A stretch of DNA of 64,000 bases from Pseudomonas sp. A-RE-19 (GCF_019956555.1 NZ_JAHBDQ010000008.1:1-64000), one strand, 5' to 3'. Counted from the stretch's first letter, positions 52,542-62,912 are shown. The notes: generated from the letters alone by a model not told the origin. Numbers and translations are program-made.

Positions 52542-53914
52542 GCAAGAGATCTCCGCAGGTAATTGAGCATGTCGACGCGGGTGATCAGGCCGTGAAAGCC
52601 TGAGGAATCGGCGATGATCGCCACCAGTCCACGGTCGAGCTTGGCCTCCAGTTCCGCCAGACTGGCGCCGGGTGGCAGGGTTTCCAGTTTGTCGGTCATC
52701 GCACTGGCCACGGGCATACGGAAGTGCGAAGCGTCTTCGTGCACGCCAAGCAGAATATCCGACTCGTCGATCACCCCGACCAGCCGCTGCCCGTCCACCA
52801 GCACCGGCAGTTGCGACACATCCGCCAGGCGCATGCGCTGGAAAGCGGTGAGCAGCGTGTCGTCCGGGCCTACACTGACCACCCGGCCATCCTCGAAACG
52901 CCGCGCGATCAGGTCACGCAGATCGCCGTAGCCCTTGCGCGCAAGCAAGCCCTGATCGTTCATCCACTGGTCGTTGTAGACCTTCGACAAGTAGCGGGTA
53001 CCGGTGTCGCAGACGAAACTGACCACCCGCTTCGGCTCGGTTTGCTCGCGGCAGTAGCGCAGCGCCGCTGCGAGCAATGTGCCCGTCGAGGAGCCGCCGA
53101 GAATGCCTTCGGCACGTAGCAATTGGCGGGCATGATCGAAGCTTTCCTCGTCGCTGATCGAATAGGCCTTACGCACGCTGGAAAGGTCGGCAATCGACGG
53201 AATGAAGTCTTCGCCAATGCCCTCCACCGCCCAGGAGCCTGGCGTACCCAGGGTGCCGCTGCGGCTGTATTCGGCCATCACCGAGCCGACCGGATCGGCC
53301 AGTACCATTTCCAGGTTCGGTTGCACGCGGCGAAAGAAACGGGTCAGCCCGGTCAGCGTGCCGGCCGAACCGACGCCGACGACAATGGCATCCACATCAT
53401 GCTGGGTCTGCGCCCAGATTTCCGGCGCGGTGCTGCACTCGTGGGCCAGCGGGTTGGCCGGATTGTTGAACTGATCGGCGAAGAAGGCATCGGGAATGTC
53501 TTGCGCCAGACGTGCTGCAACGTCCTGGTAATAATCGGGATGGCCCTTGCCGACATCGGAGCGAGTGATGTGCACCTCGGCCCCCATCGCCTTGAGGTGC
53601 AGCACCTTCTCGGTGGACATTTTGTCCGGCACCACCAACACCACTCGGTAACCCTTGGCACGGCCGACCAGCGCCAGGCCCAGCCCGGTGTTGCCGGCGG
53701 TGGCCTCGACGATGGTGCCACCGGGACGCAGGCGGCCATCGCGCTCGGCGTCGTCGATCATCGCCAGGCCGATGCGGTCCTTGATCGAGCCACCGGGGTT
53801 CTGCGATTCGAGCTTGAGAAACAGCGTACACGGGCCGGTATCGAAGCGGCTGACACGCACCAGCGGCGTGTTACCGATCAGTTCGAGCACGGCGGGTCGG
53901 GAGTCGTTCGGCAT
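52538..53914 (-). CDS. Cystathionine beta-synthase
   Basis: A 458-residue PLP enzyme. SLIKD-like SIKDRIGLAMID holds the PLP Lys, EATAGNTGLGLALV the substrate loop, VGVGSAGTLTGLTR the phosphate loop. A C-terminal pair of CBS domains (about residues 340-458) contains VSVGPDDTLLTAFQRMR and a second copy ending ITRVDMLNYL. It condenses homocysteine with serine to cystathionine. GCGAGGTGACGAC precedes ATG 53914; the open frame above is the palindromic intergenic DNA. Confidence 0.9.
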   Translation of the reverse strand: MPNDSRPAVLELIGNTPLVRVSRFDTGPCTLFLKLESQNPGGSIKDRIGLAMIDDAERDGRLRPGGTIVEATAGNTGLGLALVGRAKGYRVVLVVPDKMSTEKVLHLKAMGAEVHITRSDVGKGHPDYYQDVAARLAQDIPDAFFADQFNNPANPLAHECSTAPEIWAQTQHDVDAIVVGVGSAGTLTGLTRFFRRVQPNLEMVLADPVGSVMAEYSRSGTLGTPGSWAVEGIGEDFIPSIADLSSVRKAYSISDEESFDHARQLLRAEGILGGSSTGTLLAAALRYCREQTEPKRVVSFVCDTGTRYLSKVYNDQWMNDQGLLARKGYGDLRDLIARRFEDGRVVSVGPDDTLLTAFQRMRLADVSQLPVLVDGQRLVGVIDESDILLGVHEDASHFRMPVASAMTDKLETLPPGASLAELEAKLDRGLVAIIADSSGFHGLITRVDMLNYLRRSLA

Positions 53915-54057
53915 GTCGTCACCTCGCTGCGGTAATCCGCATTTGGATGGACAGCAACCTGGGGCAGTCAAGCTCGCCAGTCGCCAGCAAAGCCTCGCTT
54001 GGACCATAGGCCGGGATTGCGGCCCCCGCAACTTTTCGCAGCCCGTCGGTTGCGTCT

Positions 54058-54153
54058 CTGTGGCGAGGGAGCTTGCTCGCATTGGGTCGCGTAGCGGCCA
54101 CCGATTTTTATGAGTGCTGCGCACTCAAGCGGGAGTAAGCTCCCTCGCCACAG
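54058..54153. repeat. Third-family REP-like palindrome
   Basis: Arms CTGTGGCGAGGGAGCTTGCT and AGTAAGCTCCCTCGCCACAG enclose about 55 bases. This family (TGGCGAGGGAGC) differs from the other two. It is in the 53915-54195 gap before the cystathionine beta-synthase gene. Confidence 0.85.
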
Positions 54154-54195
54154 GTGTTCTGACTCAAGACGCCCTTATGTGAACAGCATCAGGGG

Positions 54196-56670
54196 TCAGG
54201 CCGGCACTTTTCCTTGACGATGATCCGCAAAGAACACCTTGCCTTTGCCGATCCGGTCGGAAGCCTTGGGCATGTTCGCCGCCTGAGTATCCTGGCCATC
54301 GACATACCAGTAGCAATGGCTCACCGCCCGAGTGATGCCCACGTAGGCCAGGCGCAAAATCTCGTCTTTCTGTGCGCTGTCGTAAGGCTCGCTGTCGCCA
54401 GCCTTGCCGAGCCCGGCCATACGATAGACCTGATTCTTGTAAGGTGAACTGGTCAGGTGCTGGCAATCACCGAGCAGAAATACCGCATCGGCCTGCAGGC
54501 CCTTGGCGCTGTGATAGGTCAGTTGCTTGAGCCGTCGAGCGTCATACGGCAAGCTAGAATCTACATTAACTACAGACTGAATATGCTCTTCTATCAACGA
54601 CTTATCGCTGCTTTTTCGATAAAGCATCAAGATTGAATCGCCCTTTCTGTAGTGCTCGATCAGGCGCTGGGCCAGGCCCTGGTCATCCCGATCAAGAACA
54701 TTTACCGGCAGCAGCGCCTTGGGTTCACCGCTGGCCTTGGCCTTCTTGCCAGCGATCGCCGGCGCCGCGCGGACAATATGCTCCGCCGCGTCGATGATGT
54801 GCTGATGGCTGCGGTAATTGTCGCTGAGCATCACTTTGGTCGTACTCGGCGACGGGAATTCCTTGTTGAACTCCATGAAGTAAGTCGGCGAACTGCCGCG
54901 CCAACCATAGATGGACTGCCAGTCATCACCGACACAGAGCAATGACGAACGTTGCGCGCCGCGCCCCACATGCATGGCCGGTCCGCGACTGCGGATCTCT
55001 GCCAGGCTGGCGCGAATCCAGGAAACGATCTGCGGCGACACGTCCTGAAACTCGTCGATCATCAAGTGCGACATCGGCCTGAGCAACTCATCGCTGAGCA
55101 GCTTGAGATTCTCCGGCGAATGTTCGCTGAACAAGGCGAACATCCGGTTGTAGGTCATCACCGGTGGCGATTGATCCAGCAGATGATCTTCCAGCGCTCG
55201 CCAGAACAGGCTCAAGGCCTCAAAGAAAAACCGGTCCGGGTCGTCCTTGGCGAAACTCATCCGGCCCACGGCGTCGGGCACATCCAGGCCGAGGTTTTCG
55301 ATAAACCCGGCCGCCGCGACAAAACAGTCCAGCAACGGCGCGGAGCCGAGCTCGCCCTTGACCTTGTAATCGAAGCCCGGCCCGGCGCTGGCGTCTCCGG
55401 CAAGAGAGGCCAAGACACGCCTTGAAGACTCATAACTATCTAGCCATATCAAAGGCTTACGACAGAAAGCTTGAAACAGGGTGCGCTTTACCGCCCATTC
55501 TGCGCGCACTGAAAGTTTGGCATTCGGACGGCTGAGCTGGGGATTTTCCCGAGGGTCGAAACCCAGCACCACCCAGGCGTCGAGCGTCGGAATGTAGCCG
55601 TGGCAATGAAAGGTCGAGCCATTAATGTCGAAGGTCTGACGATTCGGTTCGATGCCCTTGATCGGCCAGGCACCCGCGCGAAACCACAAATCTTCGAGGG
55701 TGTCGCACAGCTCTTCATCGCGCTTGGCGGCCAGCTCAGTCACCGCCATGCGTTTCTGTACGTCCGGGTGATCACGCTCCAGTTCCTTGAGCTGCAAGGC
55801 GTGGCGAGACAAAGGCTTGATCAACTCGCGAAAGCGCTCATCGCGGGTGTGCAGGTTGTGGTAGCAGGCGTTGAGTTGCTGGCGCTGCGCGTCATTGATC
55901 CGCAAGTCGAAAGGATTGCTGTCGACCTCCTCGTCGCCGCTTTGCACCCGATGGCTGAGGTTTTCGAAGGCTTGCAGGCGCTCGAAACCCGGCAGGCTTC
56001 GAACCATTGGCAGGATCCGCGAATGGAAAGTGCGCACCAGATCGCGCGCCTCTTTAAAGCTGATTCCCCGGCCCCACACTGCAAACAACTCGATCAGCTT
56101 GTTGATGAAGTCCTTGCGCGATTCGCGGGTGAAGGTCACCACGGTCATCGAACTCAGCTCAAACCCCAGGTAGTGGCTGAGCAGCAAGATTCGCAGCACC
56201 AGGGTGGTCGACTTGCCCGCGCCCGCCCCGGCGATCACCGAAGTCGACGGCGTGTCGCTGAAAATCATCTTCCATTGGGCAGCGCTCGGCTGGGCGTGCG
56301 CGGGCAGCAGTCGCGCCACATCGGCCTTCATGCGTTTCTTCAGTTCAGCACTCAATGGCAGGCGCCAATCGTCGAACAGGTTGTCGTCGACGTTGGGCGG
56401 TCGATGCTCGGTTGAGCGCGAGTCGCGAATCAACAGAACCTGCCGACCTTCCTCCAGCCCCTCGAGCTTGCCTTCCTTATAGCCGTACTCCACGCCGGCG
56501 CTGTGGCCGCTGCGAAAGCCGTCGGCCTGGCCGTGCAGCCAGGACGCGCGGTGTTGCGCGCGCAGACGGGTAAGGCCATGGCCAAAGAACCGGGCAGCCA
56601 GGCGCTTGAGCAGTGGCATCTCGGCCAGGGGACGAAGTTCAGGAGGAAGATCGGGGGTGTGTTGCGGCAC
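54196..56670 (-). CDS. UvrD/Rep superfamily 1 DNA helicase
   Basis: An 824-residue SF1A helicase. Walker A VIAGAGAGKSTTL at about residue 145, motif Ia VVTFTRESR, Walker B LMIDEFQDVS, motif III GDDWQSIYGWRGS, motif IV DNYRSH, motif V LTYHSAKGLQADAVFLL and motif VI YVGITRA. A basic N-terminal extension of about 120 residues (GYKEGKLEGLEEGRQVLLIR) precedes the helicase core. It is longer and more diverged than UvrD or Rep, like the solitary UvrD-type repair helicases. It stands alone. Confidence 0.88.
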   Translation of the reverse strand: MPQHTPDLPPELRPLAEMPLLKRLAARFFGHGLTRLRAQHRASWLHGQADGFRSGHSAGVEYGYKEGKLEGLEEGRQVLLIRDSRSTEHRPPNVDDNLFDDWRLPLSAELKKRMKADVARLLPAHAQPSAAQWKMIFSDTPSTSVIAGAGAGKSTTLVLRILLLSHYLGFELSSMTVVTFTRESRKDFINKLIELFAVWGRGISFKEARDLVRTFHSRILPMVRSLPGFERLQAFENLSHRVQSGDEEVDSNPFDLRINDAQRQQLNACYHNLHTRDERFRELIKPLSRHALQLKELERDHPDVQKRMAVTELAAKRDEELCDTLEDLWFRAGAWPIKGIEPNRQTFDINGSTFHCHGYIPTLDAWVVLGFDPRENPQLSRPNAKLSVRAEWAVKRTLFQAFCRKPLIWLDSYESSRRVLASLAGDASAGPGFDYKVKGELGSAPLLDCFVAAAGFIENLGLDVPDAVGRMSFAKDDPDRFFFEALSLFWRALEDHLLDQSPPVMTYNRMFALFSEHSPENLKLLSDELLRPMSHLMIDEFQDVSPQIVSWIRASLAEIRSRGPAMHVGRGAQRSSLLCVGDDWQSIYGWRGSSPTYFMEFNKEFPSPSTTKVMLSDNYRSHQHIIDAAEHIVRAAPAIAGKKAKASGEPKALLPVNVLDRDDQGLAQRLIEHYRKGDSILMLYRKSSDKSLIEEHIQSVVNVDSSLPYDARRLKQLTYHSAKGLQADAVFLLGDCQHLTSSPYKNQVYRMAGLGKAGDSEPYDSAQKDEILRLAYVGITRAVSHCYWYVDGQDTQAANMPKASDRIGKGKVFFADHRQGKVPA

Positions 56671-56949
56671 GCTGACGGACTCCAGGGTGTGAGGCTGTTG
56701 AGGGCTATGGTGTCTGCATTTGCCGTTGAGTTCTAGTGAAATGCTTACAGGTCATTGGCTTATGCGATGAAGTGAAGGCTGGATGAGAATATTTCGAGGT
56801 TATTTGATATCAATTAATTCGATTGTATTGAGGCATTTTTTACGCTTTTTATCGATTAGTACCTGATAGATGATGTTTGCCATCAACCACCGGTTCTCGT
56901 TTGTGGCTCAGGCGTTCTGCCCCATGACGAACCTTTTCAGGAGACGATC

Positions 56950-57645
56950 ATGCTTGAACTCAGACCTTTCAACTCGCTGGGTGGCGCGCACCATGGCTGG
57001 TTGGATGCCCATCACCACTTTTCGTTCGCCGAATACCACGACCCCAAACGCATGAACTGGGGCAACCTGCGCGTGTGGAACGACGATGTGATTGCACCCG
57101 GTACCGGGTTCCCGCAACACCCGCACCGGGACATGGAAATTATCACCTACGTTCGTGAAGGCGCGATTACCCACCAGGACAACCTCGGCAACAAGGGCCG
57201 CACCGAAGCGGGCGACGTTCAGGTGATGAGCGCCGGCACCGGGATCGCCCACAGCGAATACAACCTGGAAACGACCGAGACCCGGATCTTTCAGATCTGG
57301 ATCATCCCCAACGAAGCCGGTTCGGCCCCGTCGTGGGGTGCCAAGCCGTTCCCCAAAGGCGAGCGCGAAGGTTTCGTCACCCTGGCCAGCGGCAAGGCCG
57401 GTGACGATCAAAGCCTGCACATTCGCGCCGATGCGCGTCTGGTGGCGGCCAACCTGAAAGCCGGGGAAACGGCGGAATACCGCCTGGACAATGGCCGTCG
57501 CGCCTACCTGGTGCCAGCAACGGGTGTCATTGAAGTCAATGGCTTGCGCGCACAAGCTCGAGACGGTGTCGCGGTAGCCGATGAGCAGCTCCTGCGCGTG
57601 ACCGCGATTGAGGACAGTGAAATCGTGTTGGTGGATGTGGCTTGA
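56950..57645 (+). CDS. Pirin family protein (quercetin 2,3-dioxygenase-like)
   Basis: A 231-residue bicupin with the pirin metal site: HPHRDMEIITYVREG supplies two His and the Glu, and MSAGTGIAHSEYN supplies a third His. YhhW/YhaK relatives show quercetinase activity, but the cellular role is unclear. The preceding 56671-56949 gap is AT-rich promoter DNA; I see no gene there. Confidence 0.9.
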   Translation: MLELRPFNSLGGAHHGWLDAHHHFSFAEYHDPKRMNWGNLRVWNDDVIAPGTGFPQHPHRDMEIITYVREGAITHQDNLGNKGRTEAGDVQVMSAGTGIAHSEYNLETTETRIFQIWIIPNEAGSAPSWGAKPFPKGEREGFVTLASGKAGDDQSLHIRADARLVAANLKAGETAEYRLDNGRRAYLVPATGVIEVNGLRAQARDGVAVADEQLLRVTAIEDSEIVLVDVA

Positions 57646-57662
57646 TGCGGTAAATGCAGGAC

Positions 57663-57698
57663 AAAAAAGGGGCGACCGTGGATGGTCGCCCTTTTTTT
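57663..57698. terminator. Bidirectional Rho-independent terminator after pirin gene
   Basis: GC stem GGGCGACC/GGTCGCCC flanked by A-run and T-run of 6-7 bases, so it terminates the pirin transcript and could stop read-through on the other strand. Confidence 0.9.
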
Positions 57699-57727
57699 GG
57701 CTGAAATTCCGGGTGACTGTAGCGACG

Positions 57728-57822
57728 CCTTCGCGGGCAAGCCTCGCTCCTACAGAACGTAGTCGCCCACAAATTATGTGATCGACGCTATTCCTGTAGG
57801 AGCGAGGCTTGCCCGCGAAGGG
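57728..57822. repeat. REP pair, outward orientation
   Basis: CCTTCGCGGGCAAGCCTCGC (to CCTACAG) and CTGTAGGAGCGAGGCTTGCC (to CGCGAAGG), with CTTCGCG ends outward, just past the phosphoglucomutase stop. Confidence 0.88.
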
Positions 57823-57829
57823 CCCTCAA

Positions 57830-59476
57830 TCACTTCGCAGAAATTGCGCCATCCACAAGTGTCTGAGCTTCTGCCACCAGCTGCTTCAGGTGGTCGTCAC
57901 TGACAAAGCTTTCCGCATAGATCTTGTAGATATCCTCAGTGCCCGACGGACGCGCCGCAAACCAGCCGTTCTCGGTCATGACTTTCAGACCGCCGATGGC
58001 TTGGTCGTTGCCCGGTGCGTGGCTGAGAATGCTCTGGATCGCTTCGCCCGCCAGTTGAGTCGAGGTGACCTGATCCGGCGACAATTTGCTCAGCAGCGCT
58101 TTCTGCTCAGGATTCGCCTTGGCATCGACCCGCACCGAGAACGGTTCGCCCAGTTCATCGGTCAATGCACGATAGGCCTGGCTTGGGTCACGGCCCGTGC
58201 GAGCGGTCATTTCGGCGGCCAGCAGTGCCGGAATCAACCCATCCTTGTCGGTGCTCCAGACGCTGCCGTCCTTGCGCAGGAACGACGCGCCGGCGCTTTC
58301 TTCACCGCCAAAGCCCAGAGAACCGTCGAACAGACCGTCGGCAAACCATTTGAAACCGACCGGTACTTCGTACAGACGACGACCCAGACGCTTGGCAACG
58401 CGATCGATCAAGCCGCTGCTGACCACGGTTTTGCCCACTGCGGCATCGGCGCGCCACTGTGGACGGTTCTGGAACAGGTAGTCGATCGACACGGCGAGGT
58501 AGTTGTTCGGTGCCAGCAAACCACCGGACGGGGTCACGATGCCATGGCGGTCGTGATCCGGGTCACAGGCAAAGGCCACGTCGAAACGCTCTTTCAGACC
58601 GATCAGGCCTTGCATGGCGTGGCTGGACGATGGGTCCATGCGGATCTGCCCGTCCCAGTCGACGGTCATGAAACGGAATGTCGCATCAACCTCTTTATTC
58701 ACCACTTCCAGATCCAGGCGATAGTGCTCGGCAATCGCCGACCAGTAGCGCACCCCTGCTCCGCCCAACGGATCGACACCCAGACGCAGCTTCGCATCAC
58801 GGATGGCGTCGAAGTCGATCACGTTGATCAGGTCAGCGACATAGGTGTTGAGGTAATCGTGACGATGGGTGGTGCTGGCCTTCAGGGCCTGCTCGTAACT
58901 GATGCGCTTGACGCCAGCGAGTTTGGCCGCCAGCAATTCGTTGGCCTTGGCTTCGATCCACTTGGTGATGTGGGTATCGGCCGGGCCGCCATTGGTAGGG
59001 TTGTACTTGTAACCACCGCTTTGCGGCGGATTGTGGGACGGGGTGATGACGATGCCGTCCGCCAGGCCCGAGGTGCGCCCACGGTTGTAGCAAAGAATCG
59101 CGTGGGAAATGGCTGGCGTCGGCGTGTACTCGTCGCCTTCGGCGATCATCACCGTCACGCCGTTCGCCGCCAGGACTTCCAGGGCGCTGGCACCGGCCGG
59201 CGTGGACAGCGCGTGAGTATCGATGCCGACAAACAGCGGGCCGTCGATGCCCTGGGCTTCGCGGTACAGGCAGATCGCCTGGCTGATGGCCAGAACGTGC
59301 CACTCGTTGAAACTCAGGTCGAACGAGCTACCTCGGTGTCCGGACGTGCCGAAGGCGACACGCTGGGTAGAAATGGCTGCATCGGGCTGGCCGGTGTAAT
59401 AGGCCGTTACCAGTCGCGGGATGTCGACCAACAGTTCTGCCGGTGCCGGTTTGCCCGCAAAAGGACTGAGTGTCAT
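57830..59476 (-). CDS. pgm: Alpha-D-glucose phosphate-specific phosphoglucomutase
   Basis: A 548-residue phosphohexomutase of the Pgm type. The active-site phosphoserine is in [13 protein letters not shown], the metal loop is DPDHDRHG, sugar loop GGEESAGA and phosphate-binding loop [13 protein letters not shown]. It interconverts glucose 1- and 6-phosphate for exopolysaccharide, trehalose or glycogen synthesis. It stands alone between a terminator and a MocR gene. Confidence 0.95.
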   Translation of the reverse strand: MTLSPFAGKPAPAELLVDIPRLVTAYYTGQPDAAISTQRVAFGTSGHRGSSFDLSFNEWHVLAISQAICLYREAQGIDGPLFVGIDTHALSTPAGASALEVLAANGVTVMIAEGDEYTPTPAISHAILCYNRGRTSGLADGIVITPSHNPPQSGGYKYNPTNGGPADTHITKWIEAKANELLAAKLAGVKRISYEQALKASTTHRHDYLNTYVADLINVIDFDAIRDAKLRLGVDPLGGAGVRYWSAIAEHYRLDLEVVNKEVDATFRFMTVDWDGQIRMDPSSSHAMQGLIGLKERFDVAFACDPDHDRHGIVTPSGGLLAPNNYLAVSIDYLFQNRPQWRADAAVGKTVVSSGLIDRVAKRLGRRLYEVPVGFKWFADGLFDGSLGFGGEESAGASFLRKDGSVWSTDKDGLIPALLAAEMTARTGRDPSQAYRALTDELGEPFSVRVDAKANPEQKALLSKLSPDQVTSTQLAGEAIQSILSHAPGNDQAIGGLKVMTENGWFAARPSGTEDIYKIYAESFVSDDHLKQLVAEAQTLVDGAISAK

Positions 59477-59585
59477 GCAAAACCTCTGAGAGAGAGTGGT
59501 TCGGGAATTGAACGCAGTTTACTGACAGTTTGACCCAAGCGCGATGTTATCGATTGTCAGGTATTCAGGATGCTGGCACCTCGGC

Positions 59586-60986
59586 TCAATCGATCGACTC
59601 CAGGCGCAAGGCATCCCCCAGCAGGCCCAATGCGGCGGCGAGGTCGTGGTGGCCACCGAAGGTATGACTCAGGCGCAAGTGTTGCGCATGCAGGCCCCTC
59701 AGGCTGAATAACTCCCCCGGCGCAACGACTACATGCTGCTTGAGCAGGCGCTGGAACACTCGATGCACATCGACCTGGCGCAACGAGCGGATCCAGATCG
59801 TCGCCCCGCCCCGGGGTTCAATAAAGTGCAGGGCATCAGGCAGACGCTCTTGAAACAGTTGGGTCATCTGCCCCATGCGTTCCCTGAGCAGTCGACGTAA
59901 CACCAGCAGATGCTGATCGATACGTCCATTGCTATATAACCGCGCAATGGCTTTCTGGCGAATCAGTGACAAGCGGAACGAACGCAGCAGAAAGTACCGC
60001 TGCAGTTCGGCGCGCAAAGGTCGCGAAAGCAGATAGCCGTATGGCGCCTCCGGGCCGATGATTTTCTCGAACGTGGAAAACACGATCAATCGGTCAGGGT
60101 CCAGCAGATCGCGAAACCGCAGGCCGCTGGGCTCGAACTCAAGTTCACCATAACAGTCGTTTTCCAGCACCCAACTGCCATGTCGCTCCAGCAACTGCGC
60201 AGTGGATTGTTTGTTGCTGTCAGGCGCCACACTGCCTCGCGGCATGTTCAGTCCCGATGAAAGCATCACCAGTCGCACCGGCTCGGTTTCAAGGACCTTC
60301 TCCAACTGCTCGAGGTCCAGACCCCCATCGGGATTCAACGGCAGTTCGATCACCTGCACGTCTGCGTCCTGCAGCAAGCGCAGAATCACCCAGTCGCACG
60401 GCGATTCGACTACCACCGTGGTGTCTTTGAGGCCAAGGACGGCGATCAGTATTTCCAGTACGCCGCGCAGGTCTGCGCCAATATAGACATCGTCGGCATG
60501 CCAGCAGCGCGTCGGCGAAGTGGTGTAGCGCGCCGCGAGGGCTGTTCGCAACTCCAGTTCGCCACAGGGTTGCGAAGACGGTTGTGGCTGGCGCGGATAC
60601 TGACGCAGCAGCTCCCTCTCCAGCAGCAGCAGCGGGCTGTCGAGGGATTGCAACAACGCCGGCTCATCACCACTCAACACCAGCATGCCGGGACGCCTGG
60701 CGTTGACGTACACCGTTTCGAGCAGGTCATTGCCACTGCCGGGCATGCCGATGGACGACACGGGCAGCGCGTAGTAGCCGGACTTGGCGACTGAATAGAC
60801 CCGCCCTTCCTTCTCCAACAGCGAATAGGCGTACTGAATGGTCGAGATCGATACACTCAGACGGTCCGCCAACTGTCGCAATGAAGGCAGACGCACCTGA
60901 ATGTCGGTGCCCGCTTCATTGATCAGATTAGTCAGATAACGGTACACCGCCTGGTAAGCAAAATCGGTTTCTCGTGGTCCTTTCAT
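59586..60986 (-). CDS. MocR family (GntR-aminotransferase) transcriptional regulator
   Basis: A 466-residue fusion. The N-terminal GntR winged helix has VRLPSLRQLADRLSVSISTI (helix-turn-helix) and QYAYSLLEKEGRVYSVAKSG. The C-terminal aminotransferase fold retains the PLP-contact Asp in VLENDCYGEL and a Lys in FSTFEKIIGPEAPYGY in the Schiff-base position. MocR proteins sense PLP or an amino-ligand adduct. The target is probably the adjacent 497-residue gene or its own promoter; nothing else is near. Confidence 0.85.
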   Translation of the reverse strand: MKGPRETDFAYQAVYRYLTNLINEAGTDIQVRLPSLRQLADRLSVSISTIQYAYSLLEKEGRVYSVAKSGYYALPVSSIGMPGSGNDLLETVYVNARRPGMLVLSGDEPALLQSLDSPLLLLERELLRQYPRQPQPSSQPCGELELRTALAARYTTSPTRCWHADDVYIGADLRGVLEILIAVLGLKDTTVVVESPCDWVILRLLQDADVQVIELPLNPDGGLDLEQLEKVLETEPVRLVMLSSGLNMPRGSVAPDSNKQSTAQLLERHGSWVLENDCYGELEFEPSGLRFRDLLDPDRLIVFSTFEKIIGPEAPYGYLLSRPLRAELQRYFLLRSFRLSLIRQKAIARLYSNGRIDQHLLVLRRLLRERMGQMTQLFQERLPDALHFIEPRGGATIWIRSLRQVDVHRVFQRLLKQHVVVAPGELFSLRGLHAQHLRLSHTFGGHHDLAAALGLLGDALRLESID

Positions 60987-61053
60987 GGGTAATGGCCGAA
61001 CACGCTACGAGCGTCGCGAGGCATGCTTGATGAATCCGGCAAACCAGGCACTC

Positions 61054-62547
61054 TCACCGGCCCGTCGACCATTCGCCAGGCGCGGTCGTCTGATTTTCAG
61101 GGTCCATGGCTTCCGCTTGCACAGGCACCTCGCCGGTTTCGCTGTCAGGCACCCCGCTCTCGTCCCGGACCACCGGGGCCATGCGGTAAAGCGTACCGAT
61201 CAGGTTCACTGGCAACCCGCTGACATCGACCATCCACTGCACAACCTGCTCGGGCGCGGGCTTGCCTTGCATCGCCCGGTGCAAGTCCGGCAACGCCACC
61301 AGCATGCCGGGATGGCATTGACGCAGAAAATGCTCGAGCGCCGCGCCGTTATCGACAAAAGGCGCGAATAGCAGACACACCAGTTGGGCTTCGCTCAGCC
61401 CGAGACTCTTCTGCGCCTCGGCGGCCGCCAGGGCACGCCGGTCAGCCATGGCCACCGGATTACCGAAGGCTTCCATTGCCTGCTCGCAAAAACGTTCGGG
61501 CAGTTGTTTACGACGCATCATCACCAGCGCCCGCTGCAAATATTCACCGACACCTGCCTCGTAGGTGCGACCCTGCACAAAGCACGCTTGCAGGCCGCGA
61601 AGGTGTGCGGATATCGACGGGCTGGCGTAGTCGTTTTCACGGAGCTGAGCCGACAGTTCATCTGGTTGAAACCCGAGGAAATCGGTGAGCAGTGGCCAGC
61701 GCTCTTCCAGGTTGCTGACCAGCATGTCGTGAATATCGATGAAGGTCGTGCGGCGACAGGCCTCAAAACGATCGGCGGGACGCCAGGCGGCTTGAGCGAC
61801 ATCAGCGTAAAACTCGCGATAACAGTCGCTACCCAGTTCATCGAGCCGTGCGAACAGGCCCTCGTAGCCCGTTTCATTTTGATCCGATGCCGTGAGCCCG
61901 GCCTTGGCCGCTGCACGGTTCAATCCATCGAGGAACTGCTTCTGCCGACGGGGTGTATCGCTACTGACCAATGCATCGACACCGCGGTCCCAGCGGGCAA
62001 TTTGCCCATAAAACTCACCGGTTGCCAGGTAGCCGTCATCCCACAGATCAAGCGGTTCACTCGAGGCGCGACGGTGCCCGACCATCAACAGGTTGAGCCT
62101 GTTCGACTCGCGACCGGCTTCAGAAATGGGCACCAGATGATTGAATGGCAGGACCTCGCGATTATCGACCATCAATACTTCGACCCGGGGATCATCATAG
62201 AGAAACAACGCACTGCAGCTGCGATGAATGTTTTCCAGGGCTGTCGAAGCCGCTCCGTTCAAGCGCAAGGTGGCCACTCGCAGTTGAAACGTTGCGGGTG
62301 CCCGGCAGGCGATACTCAGTTGCGCGGCGCGCAGCAGCGCCAGGGTGTAGCAGTTGTCGCGAGACCCGGACTGGATCGCCAGCACCTTGTAATCGCCGAT
62401 ACGCTCCATGCCTCCGGCGGACACCATCAGGCGCTGAATCAACAATTGCAACGCCGTGCGCTCGGCACGAGAGAAAAACCCCAGCAAGCGCTGCAGTATT
62501 TGTTGATAAACATAAGTCATTGCCTGTTCATGGGTATTGGTCATCAT
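61054..62547 (-). CDS. Unrecognised 497-residue soluble protein
   Basis: No domain is recognised. The protein is predicted soluble, with no signal peptide or membrane helix. The first 130 residues hold several helices (YVYQQILQRLLGFFSRAERT) and a LRVATLRLNGAAST strand; the middle has GYLATGEFYGQIARWDRGVD and RRTTFIDIHDML, and the end is acidic and probably disordered (SETGEVPVQAEAMDPENQTT). An AGG site precedes ATG 62547. It is upstream of the MocR gene on the same strand with a 67-base gap, so the two are likely one operon. Confidence 0.7.
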   Translation of the reverse strand: MMTNTHEQAMTYVYQQILQRLLGFFSRAERTALQLLIQRLMVSAGGMERIGDYKVLAIQSGSRDNCYTLALLRAAQLSIACRAPATFQLRVATLRLNGAASTALENIHRSCSALFLYDDPRVEVLMVDNREVLPFNHLVPISEAGRESNRLNLLMVGHRRASSEPLDLWDDGYLATGEFYGQIARWDRGVDALVSSDTPRRQKQFLDGLNRAAAKAGLTASDQNETGYEGLFARLDELGSDCYREFYADVAQAAWRPADRFEACRRTTFIDIHDMLVSNLEERWPLLTDFLGFQPDELSAQLRENDYASPSISAHLRGLQACFVQGRTYEAGVGEYLQRALVMMRRKQLPERFCEQAMEAFGNPVAMADRRALAAAEAQKSLGLSEAQLVCLLFAPFVDNGAALEHFLRQCHPGMLVALPDLHRAMQGKPAPEQVVQWMVDVSGLPVNLIGTLYRMAPVVRDESGVPDSETGEVPVQAEAMDPENQTTAPGEWSTGR

Positions 62548-62669
62548 TGTTTACCTGTTACTCATAAGTCCGATGCCACGCAAACGGTTTTATGCATAGC
62601 GTGATGGGCTGCCTGTCATGAATGAAGTGCCGACTCATTATCAAATGCTAGCACTTAAGTTCTGTGTAA

Positions 62670-62912
62670 TTATTTGAAATGATTGCGCGAGGCGAAACTC
62701 CCAGACAGGGCAAGGCAGCCGCAACATCCCGCAGAATGCACGTCTCGGAGCTGCACCCAACTTCCTAGGAAATTTCCGACAGCGTCCCACAGACATTTAG
62801 CACAAGAAATAAAGAAAGAAGTCGCCAATGATTTTATGGCAACGGAATGACGCCACACTATTTGTTGAGCATATATTGCCGCGCACTGAGAAGTTTCAGC
62901 CTGATACTTGGC
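62670..62912 (-). CDS. Possible small protein of 80 residues, unsupported by homology
   Basis: An AAGGAAAGAG site ahead of ATG 62912 makes translation plausible. The peptide (MAKYQAETSQCAAIYAQQIV...) is Cys-rich with no recognised fold. It overlaps the 62548-63091 gap, which otherwise holds the terminators of the next gene. It may be a chance open frame. Confidence 0.2.
   Translation of the reverse strand, partial: AKYQAETSQCAAIYAQQIVWRHSVAIKSLATSFFISCAKCLWDAVGNFLGSWVQLRDVHSAGCCGCLALSGSFASRNHFK

Noticed and set aside
9444..57822. Repeated palindromes considered as CRISPR repeats
   Set aside because: They are dispersed singly through the window, vary in spacing, and no cas gene or regular spacer array exists.
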